Origin: Pseudomonas sp. B21-023
Lineage (GTDB): Bacteria > Pseudomonadota > Gammaproteobacteria > Pseudomonadales > Pseudomonadaceae
Direction of reading: 5' to 3'
Length of the DNA: 64,000 bases
Assembly (NCBI RefSeq): GCF_024749165.1
Contig: NZ_CP087190.1
Location: 2,453,501 to 2,517,500, forward strand
Each line of letters opens with the position of its first letter. Position 1 is the first letter of the stretch. Below are positions 26,078-34,474 of this stretch, piece after piece. Under the pieces are notes generated by a model. It did no database searches. It was not told the origin of the DNA and was given only the letters and a program-made list of their open reading frames with translations. Made by a program: the position numbers and the translations under genes.

Positions 26078-28273
26078 TCAGCTCGACTGGGCAAGATGCC
26101 CGTCCGCCAGTTCCTCCATCGTCTCCGGCTCGTCGGGCAGCTCGGTGATCACGCTGAAGTCGCTGACCTCCACCTCGCCGCCCCCATACCCCAACAGGTG
26201 GAAGGAAAATGCCTTGCGCACGGTGGGGTTGTCGAAGTCGAACTGCATTTCCAGCGGCTCGTCGGCCGTTACCCGCATTTCCTCGGGCAAGCCAAGCTGT
26301 ACGTCCTGCTCAAGCTCCTTGGCCTTGAGCCGGATGTAGGCGGCATGGCGTGGGTCCAGCGCCCGCACCTTGAGACGTACCCGGGTGCGGGTGCCTTCGG
26401 GCATCTCCAGGTATTGCGCGCCGATCAGGTTGTCGGCCCAGTCATCCTTGATGCGCTCAGCCAGGGCAATGGGTGAGGGACCGCCGAACTGGTAGCGCAG
26501 GTTGAGCGGAGTCTGCAGCAACGACTGGTCGAGGCTGGCGGCCAGCAGGCCTATCTGCCGCCCGAGGCTGTCGTCCCCACGGCCGACGAATTTGGCCTGG
26601 TCGGCAATGAAACCGGGGCTTGCATAGCGTCGGCAGCGTTGCTGGAAATCGCACTCGCTGAGGGTGCCCTGGCCGTCGTGGTAGCGCAGCATGCCATTGG
26701 TGTAGGAAATCATCTCGCGGCCACTGTCGTAGTCGCGGTACAGCGAGCGGCCGGCCAAGGCCGCAGGGATTGGCAGGGCAAAGTAGTCGAGCAGCGAGGT
26801 GCTCAGGTCGACGTGGCCGTAGGTGCCCTGCTTGAGCCTGGGCAGTTGGGCCTGCTCCGGTGCGAGCGTGAGGTTGAAGCCCCAGGCCGAGGCCAGGCGC
26901 ACGCCATCGATGCCGTGGGATTCGTCGGAGGTGACGATCACCAGGGTGTCTTCCAGTACGCCCTGGCGCTCGAGACCGTCGAGGAAGCTGCCAAGGGCAT
27001 CGTCGAGGTAGGCCACCGCAGCCTGCTTGGGCGTATCGAAGCGTTGCAGATAGGCCTCCGGCGCCGAATAGGGCTGGTGGGTGCCGACCGTGAGCAGGGT
27101 GAGCATCCAGGGTTTTGGTTGCTTGCGCAGCTCGCCGACGTAGTCGAGCGCACCTTCGAAGAACGCGCGATCATCCTTGCCCCAGGGGAATTCCAGGTAG
27201 TTGTCGTTGGCGAACCACTCCAGCCCATGCACCGTGTCGAAGCCGATGTGGGGCATGATCCGGTCCTTGGCCATGAAACGCAGCCCGGCGCCTTGCAGGT
27301 AATGGGTGGCGAAGCCGGCCTCGCGCAGCTGGGCCGGCAGACAGGCCTGGTTGCGTTGCTGCTGGGTCAGCAGCTCGACCCCCTTGGGCGTGCCGTTGGC
27401 CAGCTTGTCGTAGTCACCGCAGAGCATCGCGTACAGGCCGCGAATGGTCTGGTGTGTGTGCAATACATAGTCGGGGGTGTTCATGCCGCGCTCGGCCCAC
27501 TGGCTGAGACGGGGCATCAGGTCCTGCTGGTAGTGGCTGCCCAGTGCCTCGCGGTTGGGGCGCAGGTAAGCGCCGGGGATGCCCTCGACGGTGATGATCA
27601 GCAGGTTGCGTGCCTTGCCCGCTGCGTCGAGCAGCTTGACGCCATTGAGGTCGGACTGGGTAAGGCCGGCGCTGGACAGCGCCGTGACTGCCGGCACCCG
27701 GCCCATACGGCTCAAGGCCTGATGCTGCACCTTGCCCACTGCCGTCGACAGCGCCTGGTGGGTGAGGCCGTACTGGCGCCATTGGTCGGCGTCCGAGGGG
27801 GACAGTTGCTGGCCGCCCCAGTGCAGGCCGAACAGCGCCAGGGGCACGGCCCAGAGTCGTCGTGGCAATGACGCGCTGGCGGGCGATCGCCATACGCTCG
27901 CCAGCCAGGCGCCAAGGCCGGCGACCAGCAGGGCGGGGAGCCAGGCATGGGCCAGTCCGCCGCCGGTGGAGTTCTCCATGAACTGCGGGTCGATCAGGTA
28001 GCTCAGGTCGTCGACCGTGGGCAGCCTGCCGACGGCGCTGACCAGCTCGGCGGATGCCACCCACAGGCCGACCCAGGCCAACAGCAGCGGCAGGGCCAGC
28101 CACCAGGGACGTCGCAGCAGGAGCAGGACCAACAGGCTGCCGATGGCGAGGTCGGACAGATAGCCAAAGGGGTTGGACCAGCCCAGCAGGGCGCGCGCGG
28201 TCAGGGGTATCACCAGCACCAGGATTGCCAGGGCGGCAAGGCGGGCGCGAGGGTGACCGAGCAGGTTGTTCAC
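26078..28273 (-). CDS. LtaS-like membrane phosphoglycerol transferase/sulfatase
   Basis: A 731-residue inner-membrane enzyme of the alkaline-phosphatase superfamily. About four hydrophobic segments lie within residues 10-150, followed by a periplasmic catalytic domain. Its metal and nucleophile pattern matches LtaS-type enzymes: E230 in TVEGIPGAYL, T276 in HQTIRGLYAML, and D450 and H453 in TSDESHG. In Gram-negative bacteria such proteins transfer phosphoglycerol or phosphoethanolamine to glucans or lipids. The start is GTG (28271-28273), with AAGGAAA upstream. A beta-rich region of about 120 residues at the C terminus is extra to the core. It is transcribed alone, downstream of fap and convergent with the sigma-54 regulator. 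Confidence 0.8.
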   Translation of the reverse strand: MNNLLGHPRARLAALAILVLVIPLTARALLGWSNPFGYLSDLAIGSLLVLLLLRRPWWLALPLLLAWVGLWVASAELVSAVGRLPTVDDLSYLIDPQFMENSTGGGLAHAWLPALLVAGLGAWLASVWRSPASASLPRRLWAVPLALFGLHWGGQQLSPSDADQWRQYGLTHQALSTAVGKVQHQALSRMGRVPAVTALSSAGLTQSDLNGVKLLDAAGKARNLLIITVEGIPGAYLRPNREALGSHYQQDLMPRLSQWAERGMNTPDYVLHTHQTIRGLYAMLCGDYDKLANGTPKGVELLTQQQRNQACLPAQLREAGFATHYLQGAGLRFMAKDRIMPHIGFDTVHGLEWFANDNYLEFPWGKDDRAFFEGALDYVGELRKQPKPWMLTLLTVGTHQPYSAPEAYLQRFDTPKQAAVAYLDDALGSFLDGLERQGVLEDTLVIVTSDESHGIDGVRLASAWGFNLTLAPEQAQLPRLKQGTYGHVDLSTSLLDYFALPIPAALAGRSLYRDYDSGREMISYTNGMLRYHDGQGTLSECDFQQRCRRYASPGFIADQAKFVGRGDDSLGRQIGLLAASLDQSLLQTPLNLRYQFGGPSPIALAERIKDDWADNLIGAQYLEMPEGTRTRVRLKVRALDPRHAAYIRLKAKELEQDVQLGLPEEMRVTADEPLEMQFDFDNPTVRKAFSFHLLGYGGGEVEVSDFSVITELPDEPETMEELADGHLAQSS

Positions 28274-28372
28274 GAAACTTTCCTTAATGCCATTAAACCG
28301 TCACAAAATTGTGCAGGATGATAACAGGCTGGTGCCGGGAAAGTCGGATGCTACAAAACCGGTAACCAAATG

Positions 28373-28394
28373 CCGGGCCCGTGCGCGGGCCCGG
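28373..28394 (-). terminator. Hairpin after fapF
   Basis: A perfect CCGGGCCC-GTGCGC-GGGCCCGG hairpin starts six bases beyond the fapF stop on the minus strand. It is followed by AT-rich sequence without a clean T run. It probably ends the fap transcript. Confidence 0.6.
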
Positions 28395-28399
28395 TGCGG

Positions 28400-29680
28400 T
28401 CAGAAGTAGTAGGGGAATTTCAGGCTGAACGAGAAGTCCGGCGAGTCTTCGGTCAAACCGATGGAGAGGTTGGGGACGATGGTCAGGTTGTCGGTGGCGG
28501 CGAACGTCAGGCCGACGTTGAAGTTTGCCGCGTTGTAGTCGCTGTTGGTGATCGACTGCCAGTCGCCGCCATCGCGTTTGATCTTGCTTTTGCTGGCGAA
28601 CTGGTCGGTGACCGAGAACGACATGCTCATCCGCTCGTTCAGGGCGAAGGCGATACCCCCGCCGATCTGCCAGGAATCTCCGAGTTTCACGTCGCCTGGT
28701 ACCTTGCTGTTGACTTCCGGGCTGATGTCGCTGAACGAGTCCTGCATGTTGTAGGTGTAGGACAGGCTGGCGAAGAGAACGGCCGGGTCGAACGTCTTGA
28801 CCAGCGAAATCCCCGGTGTGATCGACCAGACACCATTGCCGGTGGGCAGGCTTTCAGGCACCGCCAGGTTGTCGTTGGCCGTATCCCTGATGAGCTTGAT
28901 ACCGTAAGGGTCCTTGCCGGTGGGGGCCTTGACCCGCAGAGTCGCGACCGCGTCGGGCCAGTTTTCCGACTCGTCGAGGAACTTGTAGGCGACCCCCACG
29001 TTGATGTCGCCGATGGCGGGGTCTCGGGTTACCGTGGCATCGGAGGCGGTGGAGCCCACACCGCTTACGCCGCCGGAAGAATAGGTCGACTCCCGGTAGA
29101 CGATCGGCACGTTGATGTCGAACTGCCAGCGCTGGTCCAGGTTGTAGCGGGCTGTCAGGTCCAGTGTCCAGTTATCGGCCTTGATGCGGTCGAGGTTGAT
29201 GTTGCCAAGGAAGATCGAGTCCAGGGCGAGGAAACCGTTGAGGGTCAGGGCGCGGGTGTCGTAGTGGGTATAGGTCACGCCGGTCTCGACGCTGAACTTG
29301 CCGCCGCCGAAGAAGCCGCTGGCTTCGTCATACAGGTTGGAAACACTTTGCGCAGGCTCGGAGTCGTCCTTTAGCGATTGACCATAGGAGCTGCCTGCAT
29401 TGCCAGGGGTGCCTGACGCAACCGTCTGGGCGCCTTTGGCCGGTTCCGAGGGGGACCTTGTCAGGCGCCTGGGCGGCGGCGCCGCCGGGGTCTCTTCTAC
29501 TTGCCGCACGCGCTGTTCGAGCACCATCAGCGCGTTCTGTTGGGCTTCGTAGCGTTGCTTGAGCTCCCGCAGCTCCTGCTTCAGTGCCTCGACCTGAGGG
29601 TCCGGAGCTGCGTAGAGCAATGTCGCGGGTGCCAAGGTACTCAGACAGACTACAGCTCTGAACGTCAACGATCGGTGCAT
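28400..29680 (-). CDS. fapF: Fap outer-membrane secretion channel FapF
   Basis: A 426-residue outer-membrane protein that exports the Fap amyloid subunits. It has a signal peptide (about 1-25), then a coiled coil ([20 protein letters not shown] and on to about residue 65), a Pro/Arg-rich linker, and a beta-barrel that fills the rest and ends in an aromatic strand ([11 protein letters not shown]). This order of coiled-coil plug and 12-strand barrel is that of characterised FapF. It is the last gene of fapABCDEF, 46 bases after fapE. Confidence 0.95.
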   Translation of the reverse strand: MHRSLTFRAVVCLSTLAPATLLYAAPDPQVEALKQELRELKQRYEAQQNALMVLEQRVRQVEETPAAPPPRRLTRSPSEPAKGAQTVASGTPGNAGSSYGQSLKDDSEPAQSVSNLYDEASGFFGGGKFSVETGVTYTHYDTRALTLNGFLALDSIFLGNINLDRIKADNWTLDLTARYNLDQRWQFDINVPIVYRESTYSSGGVSGVGSTASDATVTRDPAIGDINVGVAYKFLDESENWPDAVATLRVKAPTGKDPYGIKLIRDTANDNLAVPESLPTGNGVWSITPGISLVKTFDPAVLFASLSYTYNMQDSFSDISPEVNSKVPGDVKLGDSWQIGGGIAFALNERMSMSFSVTDQFASKSKIKRDGGDWQSITNSDYNAANFNVGLTFAATDNLTIVPNLSIGLTEDSPDFSFSLKFPYYF

Positions 29681-29726
29681 GGGTTAGCCGTCCCTTCAGA
29701 CTACATACGATGAGAGTCAGCGTAGA

Positions 29727-30464
29727 TCAGTATCCGAGAGCGCGAAGGCCTTTGAGCTGGTCAAGATTGCCGTTCAGCGCGGCGTCAGGCACGTTGTCGC
29801 GCAGCACGACGTTGAGGGCCGTCAGGTTGCTGACCTGGTTGCCATTGCCGAGCAATGTCGCGTTCTGCATCAACCCGCCCTGGGCGATGCGTTGCAGGGC
29901 ACTGCCCTGGTTGTTGTTGGCCACCACGTCGAGCTGCACGCCGGTGCCGCTGGCCGATACGCTCAGCGAGCCGGCGCCGTTGCTGCCAACCAGTGTGGAG
30001 CCTGCTGCCAGTACCTGGCCCTGCTGTGGCGTATCGGGTGCCTGGTTGGCCTTGGTGACGTTGATATCGACGTTGTTGTAAGCGGTATTGTTGTCGCCGG
30101 CGGCGCGCACTACCTGGGTGACACCGTCGGTCGTGTTCAGGCCCGCGCCGCCCGTGACGCTGCCGGCGCCTTGCGCGTTGGCAGCGCCGGAGCCTTTCTT
30201 GTCGATCATCGACACGTAGAATTGCGGTTTGATGGTCGATTGCTGGACCTGCATCGAGGTCTTGGCGCCGATGACATCGCCACTGGCGTTTTGCCAGGTG
30301 CTGGTCATGACCACGCCGAAACTGATGATCCGCCCCGGCATTACATAGCGCCCGCGCAGGTTCGCCAGCTCCTGGTCTTTCAGTTCAATGGGCTTGAACG
30401 TTTCTGCCTGGAGGGGCAGGGCGGCTGCCAGACAGATCAGGGTGAGCCATGCTGGAGTCTTCAT
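29727..30464 (-). CDS. fapE: Fap amyloid-associated protein FapE
   Basis: A 245-residue secreted protein with a signal peptide (MKTPAWLTLICLAAALPLQA). The central part is rich in Asn, Gly and Gln (NNTAYNNVDINVTKANQ, VVANNNQGSALQRI), resembling the subunits. It ends in LDQLKGLRALGY. FapE is found in small amounts in purified Fap fibrils and is thought to help export or assembly. It lies between fapD and fapF in the standard order. Confidence 0.93.
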   Translation of the reverse strand: MKTPAWLTLICLAAALPLQAETFKPIELKDQELANLRGRYVMPGRIISFGVVMTSTWQNASGDVIGAKTSMQVQQSTIKPQFYVSMIDKKGSGAANAQGAGSVTGGAGLNTTDGVTQVVRAAGDNNTAYNNVDINVTKANQAPDTPQQGQVLAAGSTLVGSNGAGSLSVSASGTGVQLDVVANNNQGSALQRIAQGGLMQNATLLGNGNQVSNLTALNVVLRDNVPDAALNGNLDQLKGLRALGY

Positions 30465-30497
30465 GAGATGCTCCCGGAGCGTCGTGCTTGATTGTCA

Positions 30498-31178
30498 TTA
30501 GAAGAAGTCGCTGCGGATGAAGCCGAAGTCCATCAGGTCAGCGTCCTTGACCGGGGTAAAGTTGTTGATCCGGCCCTTGGCGCTCAGCGGCAGAGGAGGG
30601 TCGAGCAAGGCATTGGTCTTGTCGTAACCCTGGCCGATCACGGCGAAGATGATGCCGTTCCAGCCCTTGAGGAAGTCCTCGACCTTGTAGCGCTTGTGGC
30701 CCAGGACCGGATCGCCGATATAGACCCAGCCCTTGTCGACCCGTTGCATGACCACGAAGTGCTTGTAGCCACGGATGTCCATCAGCACCACCACGGGTAT
30801 ACGCACGCTGTTCAGGGTTTCGGCAGCGACCCGGTAGCCGCGGGCACGCATGCCCAGGCTTTCCACGTAGCGTTTCATGTCGAGCATGGAGAAGCCCTGC
30901 ACCCGTACCAGGTCCTGGTCGGCGTGAGCCAGCATGCCTTCGATGATGTGTTGTTCGTCCACGTCCAGCCAGTAGGCCTGGCGCAGGATGGTTGCCAGCG
31001 CCGCGGCGCCGCAACTGAAATCGGTCTTCTGTTGCACCAGGTCGGCGAACTTGCGCTCACGGATGCTCTGGATGGGCTTGTAGATCACCGCGCCCCCCGG
31101 CAAAACCGAAAGCGGCATCTGCGCCGCTTCGCTGTAGCTTGCCATGCACAGCAAAAACGCCAAGGCGATCATCCGCAT
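30498..31178 (-). CDS. fapD: Fap C39-type cysteine protease FapD
   Basis: A 226-residue periplasmic protease with a signal peptide (about 1-19). The papain-like C39 residues are visible: C56 in DFSCGAAAL, H140 in GYKHFVVM and D156 in IGDPVLGH. In the Fap system FapD is thought to process subunits or the channel before secretion. It follows fapC after 62 bases that include a terminator-like hairpin, so its level may be set below that of the fibril subunits. Confidence 0.94.
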   Translation of the reverse strand: MRMIALAFLLCMASYSEAAQMPLSVLPGGAVIYKPIQSIRERKFADLVQQKTDFSCGAAALATILRQAYWLDVDEQHIIEGMLAHADQDLVRVQGFSMLDMKRYVESLGMRARGYRVAAETLNSVRIPVVVLMDIRGYKHFVVMQRVDKGWVYIGDPVLGHKRYKVEDFLKGWNGIIFAVIGQGYDKTNALLDPPLPLSAKGRINNFTPVKDADLMDFGFIRSDFF

Positions 31179-31205
31179 GGTCTTGCCCCCTGGTCCTGTT
31201 GAAGA

Positions 31206-31227
31206 AAGGCCCCCCGAAGGGGGCCTT
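31206..31227 (-). terminator. Intercistronic terminator-like hairpin between fapC and fapD
   Basis: On the minus strand, AAGGCCCCC-TTCG-GGGGGCCTT is followed by TCTTC. A GC-rich stem with a TTCG tetraloop and a short T tract makes a good intrinsic terminator. It starts 14 bases after the fapC stop. It probably lets only part of the transcripts reach fapD, fapE and fapF, keeping FapC in excess. Confidence 0.7.
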
Positions 31228-31240
31228 ACGGTTACAGCGC

Positions 31241-32557
31241 TCAGAACGAGGTGTTGGAGATGGCCAGCGAGTTGCTCTGCTGGTTGCCCACACCGGCTGC
31301 GACGTTGACGCCGAGGTTGCCGCTGCCACCGTTCACCGAACCACTGAGGGTTGCGGTGTTGGTCACAGGGTTAGCCCAACCGGTAGGGGTCAGCACCTGG
31401 AACGACACGGTGTTGCTCAGGTCGTACGAGCTGGACTCGCTGAAGCTCTTCGAGCCGGACTTGGCAAATTCGGAAGCTTTGCTGCCCGATTTTTCGTACG
31501 AAGAGTCGTAGGCCTTTTCGAACGAAGAGTCGTAAGCCTTCTCGAACGAGGAGCTGGAGGACTTCTCGTGCGATTTGTCATACGAAGCGTCGATCGAAGC
31601 GTTCAGCGATGCATCGAACGAGTCGGTGCGGCTGCGCTCGTGGCGGCCGAAGTCCTGTGTCTGGGTCACACTGCCGCTTGCCGAGGCATCCAGCGAAGCG
31701 TTCAGAGAACCGCTAGCCGAAGCACTCGATTCGTGGCTGCGCGAACCGCTGGCGTCGGAGCTCTTCGAGCCACTGGCGTTCCAGCTGTTGGCTCCGGCCG
31801 CCTCCCAGCTCGAAGACGAGCTGCCTTCCTTGCTGTAGCTGGAGTCCTTGTCGTACGAGGCACTACCACTTTTCGTGGTGGTGAAGGTCAGCGTATCGAC
31901 CCGGTAGGTGCGGTCGGCGCTGTTGTTCACTACCAGGCCTGGGCCATTCTGGTCGGCAGAGGCGGTGGCGGTGGCATTACCCAGTGGCGCATTGGAGTTG
32001 GCAATGGCCATGGTGTTTTTCTGCTGGTTCAGGTCGCCACCGGCAATGTTGATGCCCATGTTGCCGCTGCCGTTGTTGCCCGAGCCGCTCATGATGCCGG
32101 AGTTGGTGGTGCCGTAATTGTTGACCTTGTTGTTGTTGCTGTACTGGCGTACGTCGGCGGTGGCCGAGGCGGAGCCGAACACGAAGCTGTTGTCCAGGCT
32201 CGAGTCGGCGCCGGCGTTGGCGATGGCGGCGGCGTTGTCCTGCTGGTTGCCGGCGCCGGCCGCGACGTTGACACCCACGTTGCCGCTGGTGCCGGAGGCC
32301 GAGCTGCTCATTTCGGCTTCGTTCACGGTGCCTTCATTGTTGATGCGGTTGTTGGTGCTGCTTTGCTTGTCCCAGGCATTGGCGGTTGCATATACCGGGA
32401 TCTTGGTAGGAGGAGGGGTGTGATGACCGTTGTTGTGGCCATTGTTATGGCCATTGTTGTGGCCGCCACGTGGATCGTTCTGCCCAGCTTGTACAGCCAC
32501 AGCCATGATCGCAGCAATTGCGAAAACCAGAGGCTTGAGTGCCATCGAGGGTTTCAT
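31241..32557 (-). CDS. fapC: Major Fap amyloid subunit FapC
   Basis: A 438-residue secreted fibril subunit. After the signal peptide (1-24) comes a His/Asn tract (four copies of NNGH, about 34-46). Amyloid repeat R1 is at about 70-115 (GNVGVNVAAGAGNQQDN), R2 at about 140-187 (GNMGINIAGGDLNQQKN), and R3 forms the C terminus (393-438, GNLGVNVAAGVGNQQSN). Between R2 and R3 lies a Ser/Ala-rich linker of roughly 200 residues containing repeated blocks such as SSFEKAYD. Linker length varies between strains, but this one is long and low in complexity. It is the chief component of biofilm Fap fibrils. Confidence 0.96.
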   Translation of the reverse strand: MKPSMALKPLVFAIAAIMAVAVQAGQNDPRGGHNNGHNNGHNNGHHTPPPTKIPVYATANAWDKQSSTNNRINNEGTVNEAEMSSSASGTSGNVGVNVAAGAGNQQDNAAAIANAGADSSLDNSFVFGSASATADVRQYSNNNKVNNYGTTNSGIMSGSGNNGSGNMGINIAGGDLNQQKNTMAIANSNAPLGNATATASADQNGPGLVVNNSADRTYRVDTLTFTTTKSGSASYDKDSSYSKEGSSSSSWEAAGANSWNASGSKSSDASGSRSHESSASASGSLNASLDASASGSVTQTQDFGRHERSRTDSFDASLNASIDASYDKSHEKSSSSSFEKAYDSSFEKAYDSSYEKSGSKASEFAKSGSKSFSESSSYDLSNTVSFQVLTPTGWANPVTNTATLSGSVNGGSGNLGVNVAAGVGNQQSNSLAISNTSF

Positions 32558-32609
32558 GGTGGTTCTCCGTACTTTGTTTTAGGTTAAGTGTTGTTGTTAC
32601 CTGTTTGGG

Positions 32610-33182
32610 TCAATCTGCGACCCGGATGCTCAGGGTGTTGGCCGTTCGGTTTCCCACCCCTGCACTCTGATTCAACTGCACCACGCCACGGCTACCGGTG
32701 AATGCCTGGTCGCTGGTGCTGACCTGGCGATGGCCGGGTGTCTGGGCAGTTGAGTCCGAGCTGTTGATCAGCGCCACGTTCTGTTGCAGAAGGACGCTGT
32801 CGTCGATGCTTTGCGGTTGGGCACTGACGCTGATGCGCAGTGCGTTGGCTTGCTGGTTGCTGGCGCCGGCGCTCTGGTTCACGCCCAGTACGCCGTTGCC
32901 GTGGCTGAAGGCGTCGCCCTGGATGCTGGACCGAGCATCTATCGAGGGGTCGACAGGCGTGCGCAAGCGTTGGCGGATCTGGGTGCTGGCGTTGGCGTCA
33001 TGGCCGATGGCGATAGCCCGGGCGTTGACCTGCTGTTGTTGGTCCCCGGCCGCCTGGTTGACGCCCAGGTTGCCTTGGTACTGTGCGCCTGAACTGTCGA
33101 TGGTGGCGTTGTTGATCACGGGGGATTGGGCAAAGGCCGGTGCACTGCATAACGTGGCCAGGATCAGCAGCGTATGCTTCAT
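32610..33182 (-). CDS. fapB: Minor Fap subunit / nucleator FapB
   Basis: A 190-residue secreted protein with a signal peptide (about 1-18) and three imperfect repeats with short linkers: GNLGVNQAAGDQQQQVN, GVLGVNQSAGASNQQAN and GVVQLNQSAGVGNRTAN. These match the FapC repeats in pattern. FapB is regarded as the nucleator of FapC fibrils. It begins one base after the fapA stop. Confidence 0.95.
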   Translation of the reverse strand: MKHTLLILATLCSAPAFAQSPVINNATIDSSGAQYQGNLGVNQAAGDQQQQVNARAIAIGHDANASTQIRQRLRTPVDPSIDARSSIQGDAFSHGNGVLGVNQSAGASNQQANALRISVSAQPQSIDDSVLLQQNVALINSSDSTAQTPGHRQVSTSDQAFTGSRGVVQLNQSAGVGNRTANTLSIRVAD

Positions 33183-33183
33183 G

Positions 33184-33624
33184 TCACTGACCCCCGCTGA
33201 GGATCTTCAGGGCGCCCAGACCTTGCTGGACGTTCGAATTGACCATGTTGGCAATGCCATTGCCAGAGCCTGAGGCTCGCCCACCGGCAATGTTCGGCAG
33301 TTGCGTCTGGGTGCCGATGTTGGCCCCGATGTTGTTGGTCTGTTGGGTGATCAGCGTATTGATGCCTGCGCCGCTGCTGATACTGGCGAAGTCGCCGTCG
33401 CTCAGTTCGTTGGTCTGCTTGAGTATGTGCGCGGACGGGTTGGTGTTGACGGTGACAGGGTTGGGGTCGGGCACAAGCGGGGCACGGGTGGCGATGCGCG
33501 GTTGCACATCACGGGTAATGATGACGAGCCCGTTATCGGCCTGGGCTGGCAGACTGAAGCTGGAACCCAGTGCGCATCCGATCAGCAGGAGACGACAGAC
33601 GTTGCCTTTATCAAGTTTCCCCAC
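33184..33624 (-). CDS. fapA: Fap amyloid chaperone-like protein FapA
   Basis: A 146-residue protein with an N-terminal signal segment (about 10-29). The C-terminal half is Asn/Gln-rich (INTLITQQTNNIGANIGTQTQ, NMVNSNVQQGLG). It is the first gene of the fap operon. In other pseudomonads FapA is periplasmic and controls the FapB:FapC balance, probably as a chaperone. A sigma-54-like promoter lies about 54 bases upstream. Confidence 0.93.
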   Translation of the reverse strand: MGKLDKGNVCRLLLIGCALGSSFSLPAQADNGLVIITRDVQPRIATRAPLVPDPNPVTVNTNPSAHILKQTNELSDGDFASISSGAGINTLITQQTNNIGANIGTQTQLPNIAGGRASGSGNGIANMVNSNVQQGLGALKILSGGQ

Positions 33625-33677
33625 GATGGCAATTCCTTCTTCGGCGTGTTGGGCCTGGGCCGCGTTGCCAGAAGGAG

Positions 33678-33694
33678 AGCAGAAGCTGTGCCGG
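33678..33694 (-). promoter_or_regulatory. Candidate sigma-54 promoter of the fap operon
   Basis: On the minus strand, CCGGCACAGCTTCTGCT keeps GG and GC ten bases apart and the -24 GGCAC. The first T of TGGCAC is C, and the -12 box is CTGCT instead of TTGCT. Transcription would begin about 40 bases before the fapA ATG. The match is imperfect. Confidence 0.45.
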
Positions 33695-33858
33695 TTTTTG
33701 TTATTGCTTTCGAATCAGTCAGTTGTGGGGCTGGAGCTGGTGCGTCAATGGATTGGTGTATCAGTGCTGAGACAGAGAGTCGTCCCATGAGCCGTCGGGC
33801 CCATTGAAGTCGGGCGCTGACGGGTTTTCGTCGAGGGTGTTTCACGGGCGTGACACTA

Positions 33859-33894
33859 CCCCCGGATCTGGCGCAATGCGCGCAAATCCGGGGG
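33859..33894 (-). terminator. Hairpin after the pnuC-nadR-like operon
   Basis: CCCCCGGAT (33859-33867) pairs with ATCCGGGGG (33886-33894). The loop is GC-rich and itself palindromic. It begins 29 bases after the stop at 33923, just upstream of the fap promoter region, so it may shield fap from read-through. Confidence 0.55.
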
Positions 33895-33922
33895 GCATGG
33901 CCCCACAGGGTGTATCAGCGGC

Positions 33923-34474
33923 TTAACATTCGGTGGGGCAGGTGGGGGACTTGCCGTCCAGCAGGCGCTGTACAACGCTCAACACCGTGGCGCTGCGTTG
34001 CGACCAGTCGCCGTCAATCACCTGCACGTTCTGCCGGTGGCGTTGCAACCAGGCCAGGCTGTCGTTGAAGAACACCTGGCGCTCTTCCAGCCGTGGCTGA
34101 CAGCGCAGCCCGTCCCCGACCCATTCGACGCCCTCGGGGCGCAGCAGCAGGTGCAGGTCGTAATGGCGCGCCTGAATGGCCTGTTCCAGCCACTCAGGGC
34201 AATCACCGAACAGTGCCCGGCTCCACAGGATATTGCTCAGCAGGTGGGTGTCGAGGATCAGCAATTCCGGTGCCTGCGCCCGGCCCTGGTCTTCCCAGGC
34301 GAGTTGGCCACGGGCGATGGTGGGGATATCGGCGTAGCAGGTATCGCGCTGCTCGCGCTCCATGAAATGGCGGACATACTCTCCGACCAGCACGCCACCG
34401 AAATGCGCCTGGATCTCGCCGCTCAGCCAGCTCTTGCCACTGGACTCCGGGCCGCACAGCACCAGGACCTTCAT
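33923..34474 (-). CDS. NadR-like ATP-binding kinase (AAA_28 family)
   Basis: A 183-residue cytoplasmic P-loop protein starting MKVLVLCGPESSGKS, with Walker A GPESSGKS (8-15) and LLILDTHLLSN as the second nucleotide motif. It corresponds to the nicotinamide-riboside kinase half of NadR. It would phosphorylate nicotinamide riboside brought in by PnuC. The ATG at 34474 overlaps the pnuC stop as ATGA, which fixes the start and couples the two. Confidence 0.87.
   Translation of the reverse strand: MKVLVLCGPESSGKSWLSGEIQAHFGGVLVGEYVRHFMEREQRDTCYADIPTIARGQLAWEDQGRAQAPELLILDTHLLSNILWSRALFGDCPEWLEQAIQARHYDLHLLLRPEGVEWVGDGLRCQPRLEERQVFFNDSLAWLQRHRQNVQVIDGDWSQRSATVLSVVQRLLDGKSPTCPTEC

Noticed and set aside
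30498..31178. FapD read as a bacteriocin-processing C39 peptidase
   Set aside because: It lacks the ABC transporter fusion of those enzymes and sits in the conserved fap gene order.
31139..32587. A 482-codon plus-strand frame opposite fapC
   Set aside because: A mirror of the repetitive FapC sequence; FapC has a signal peptide and amyloid repeats, while the opposite frame has only Val/Gly-rich runs.
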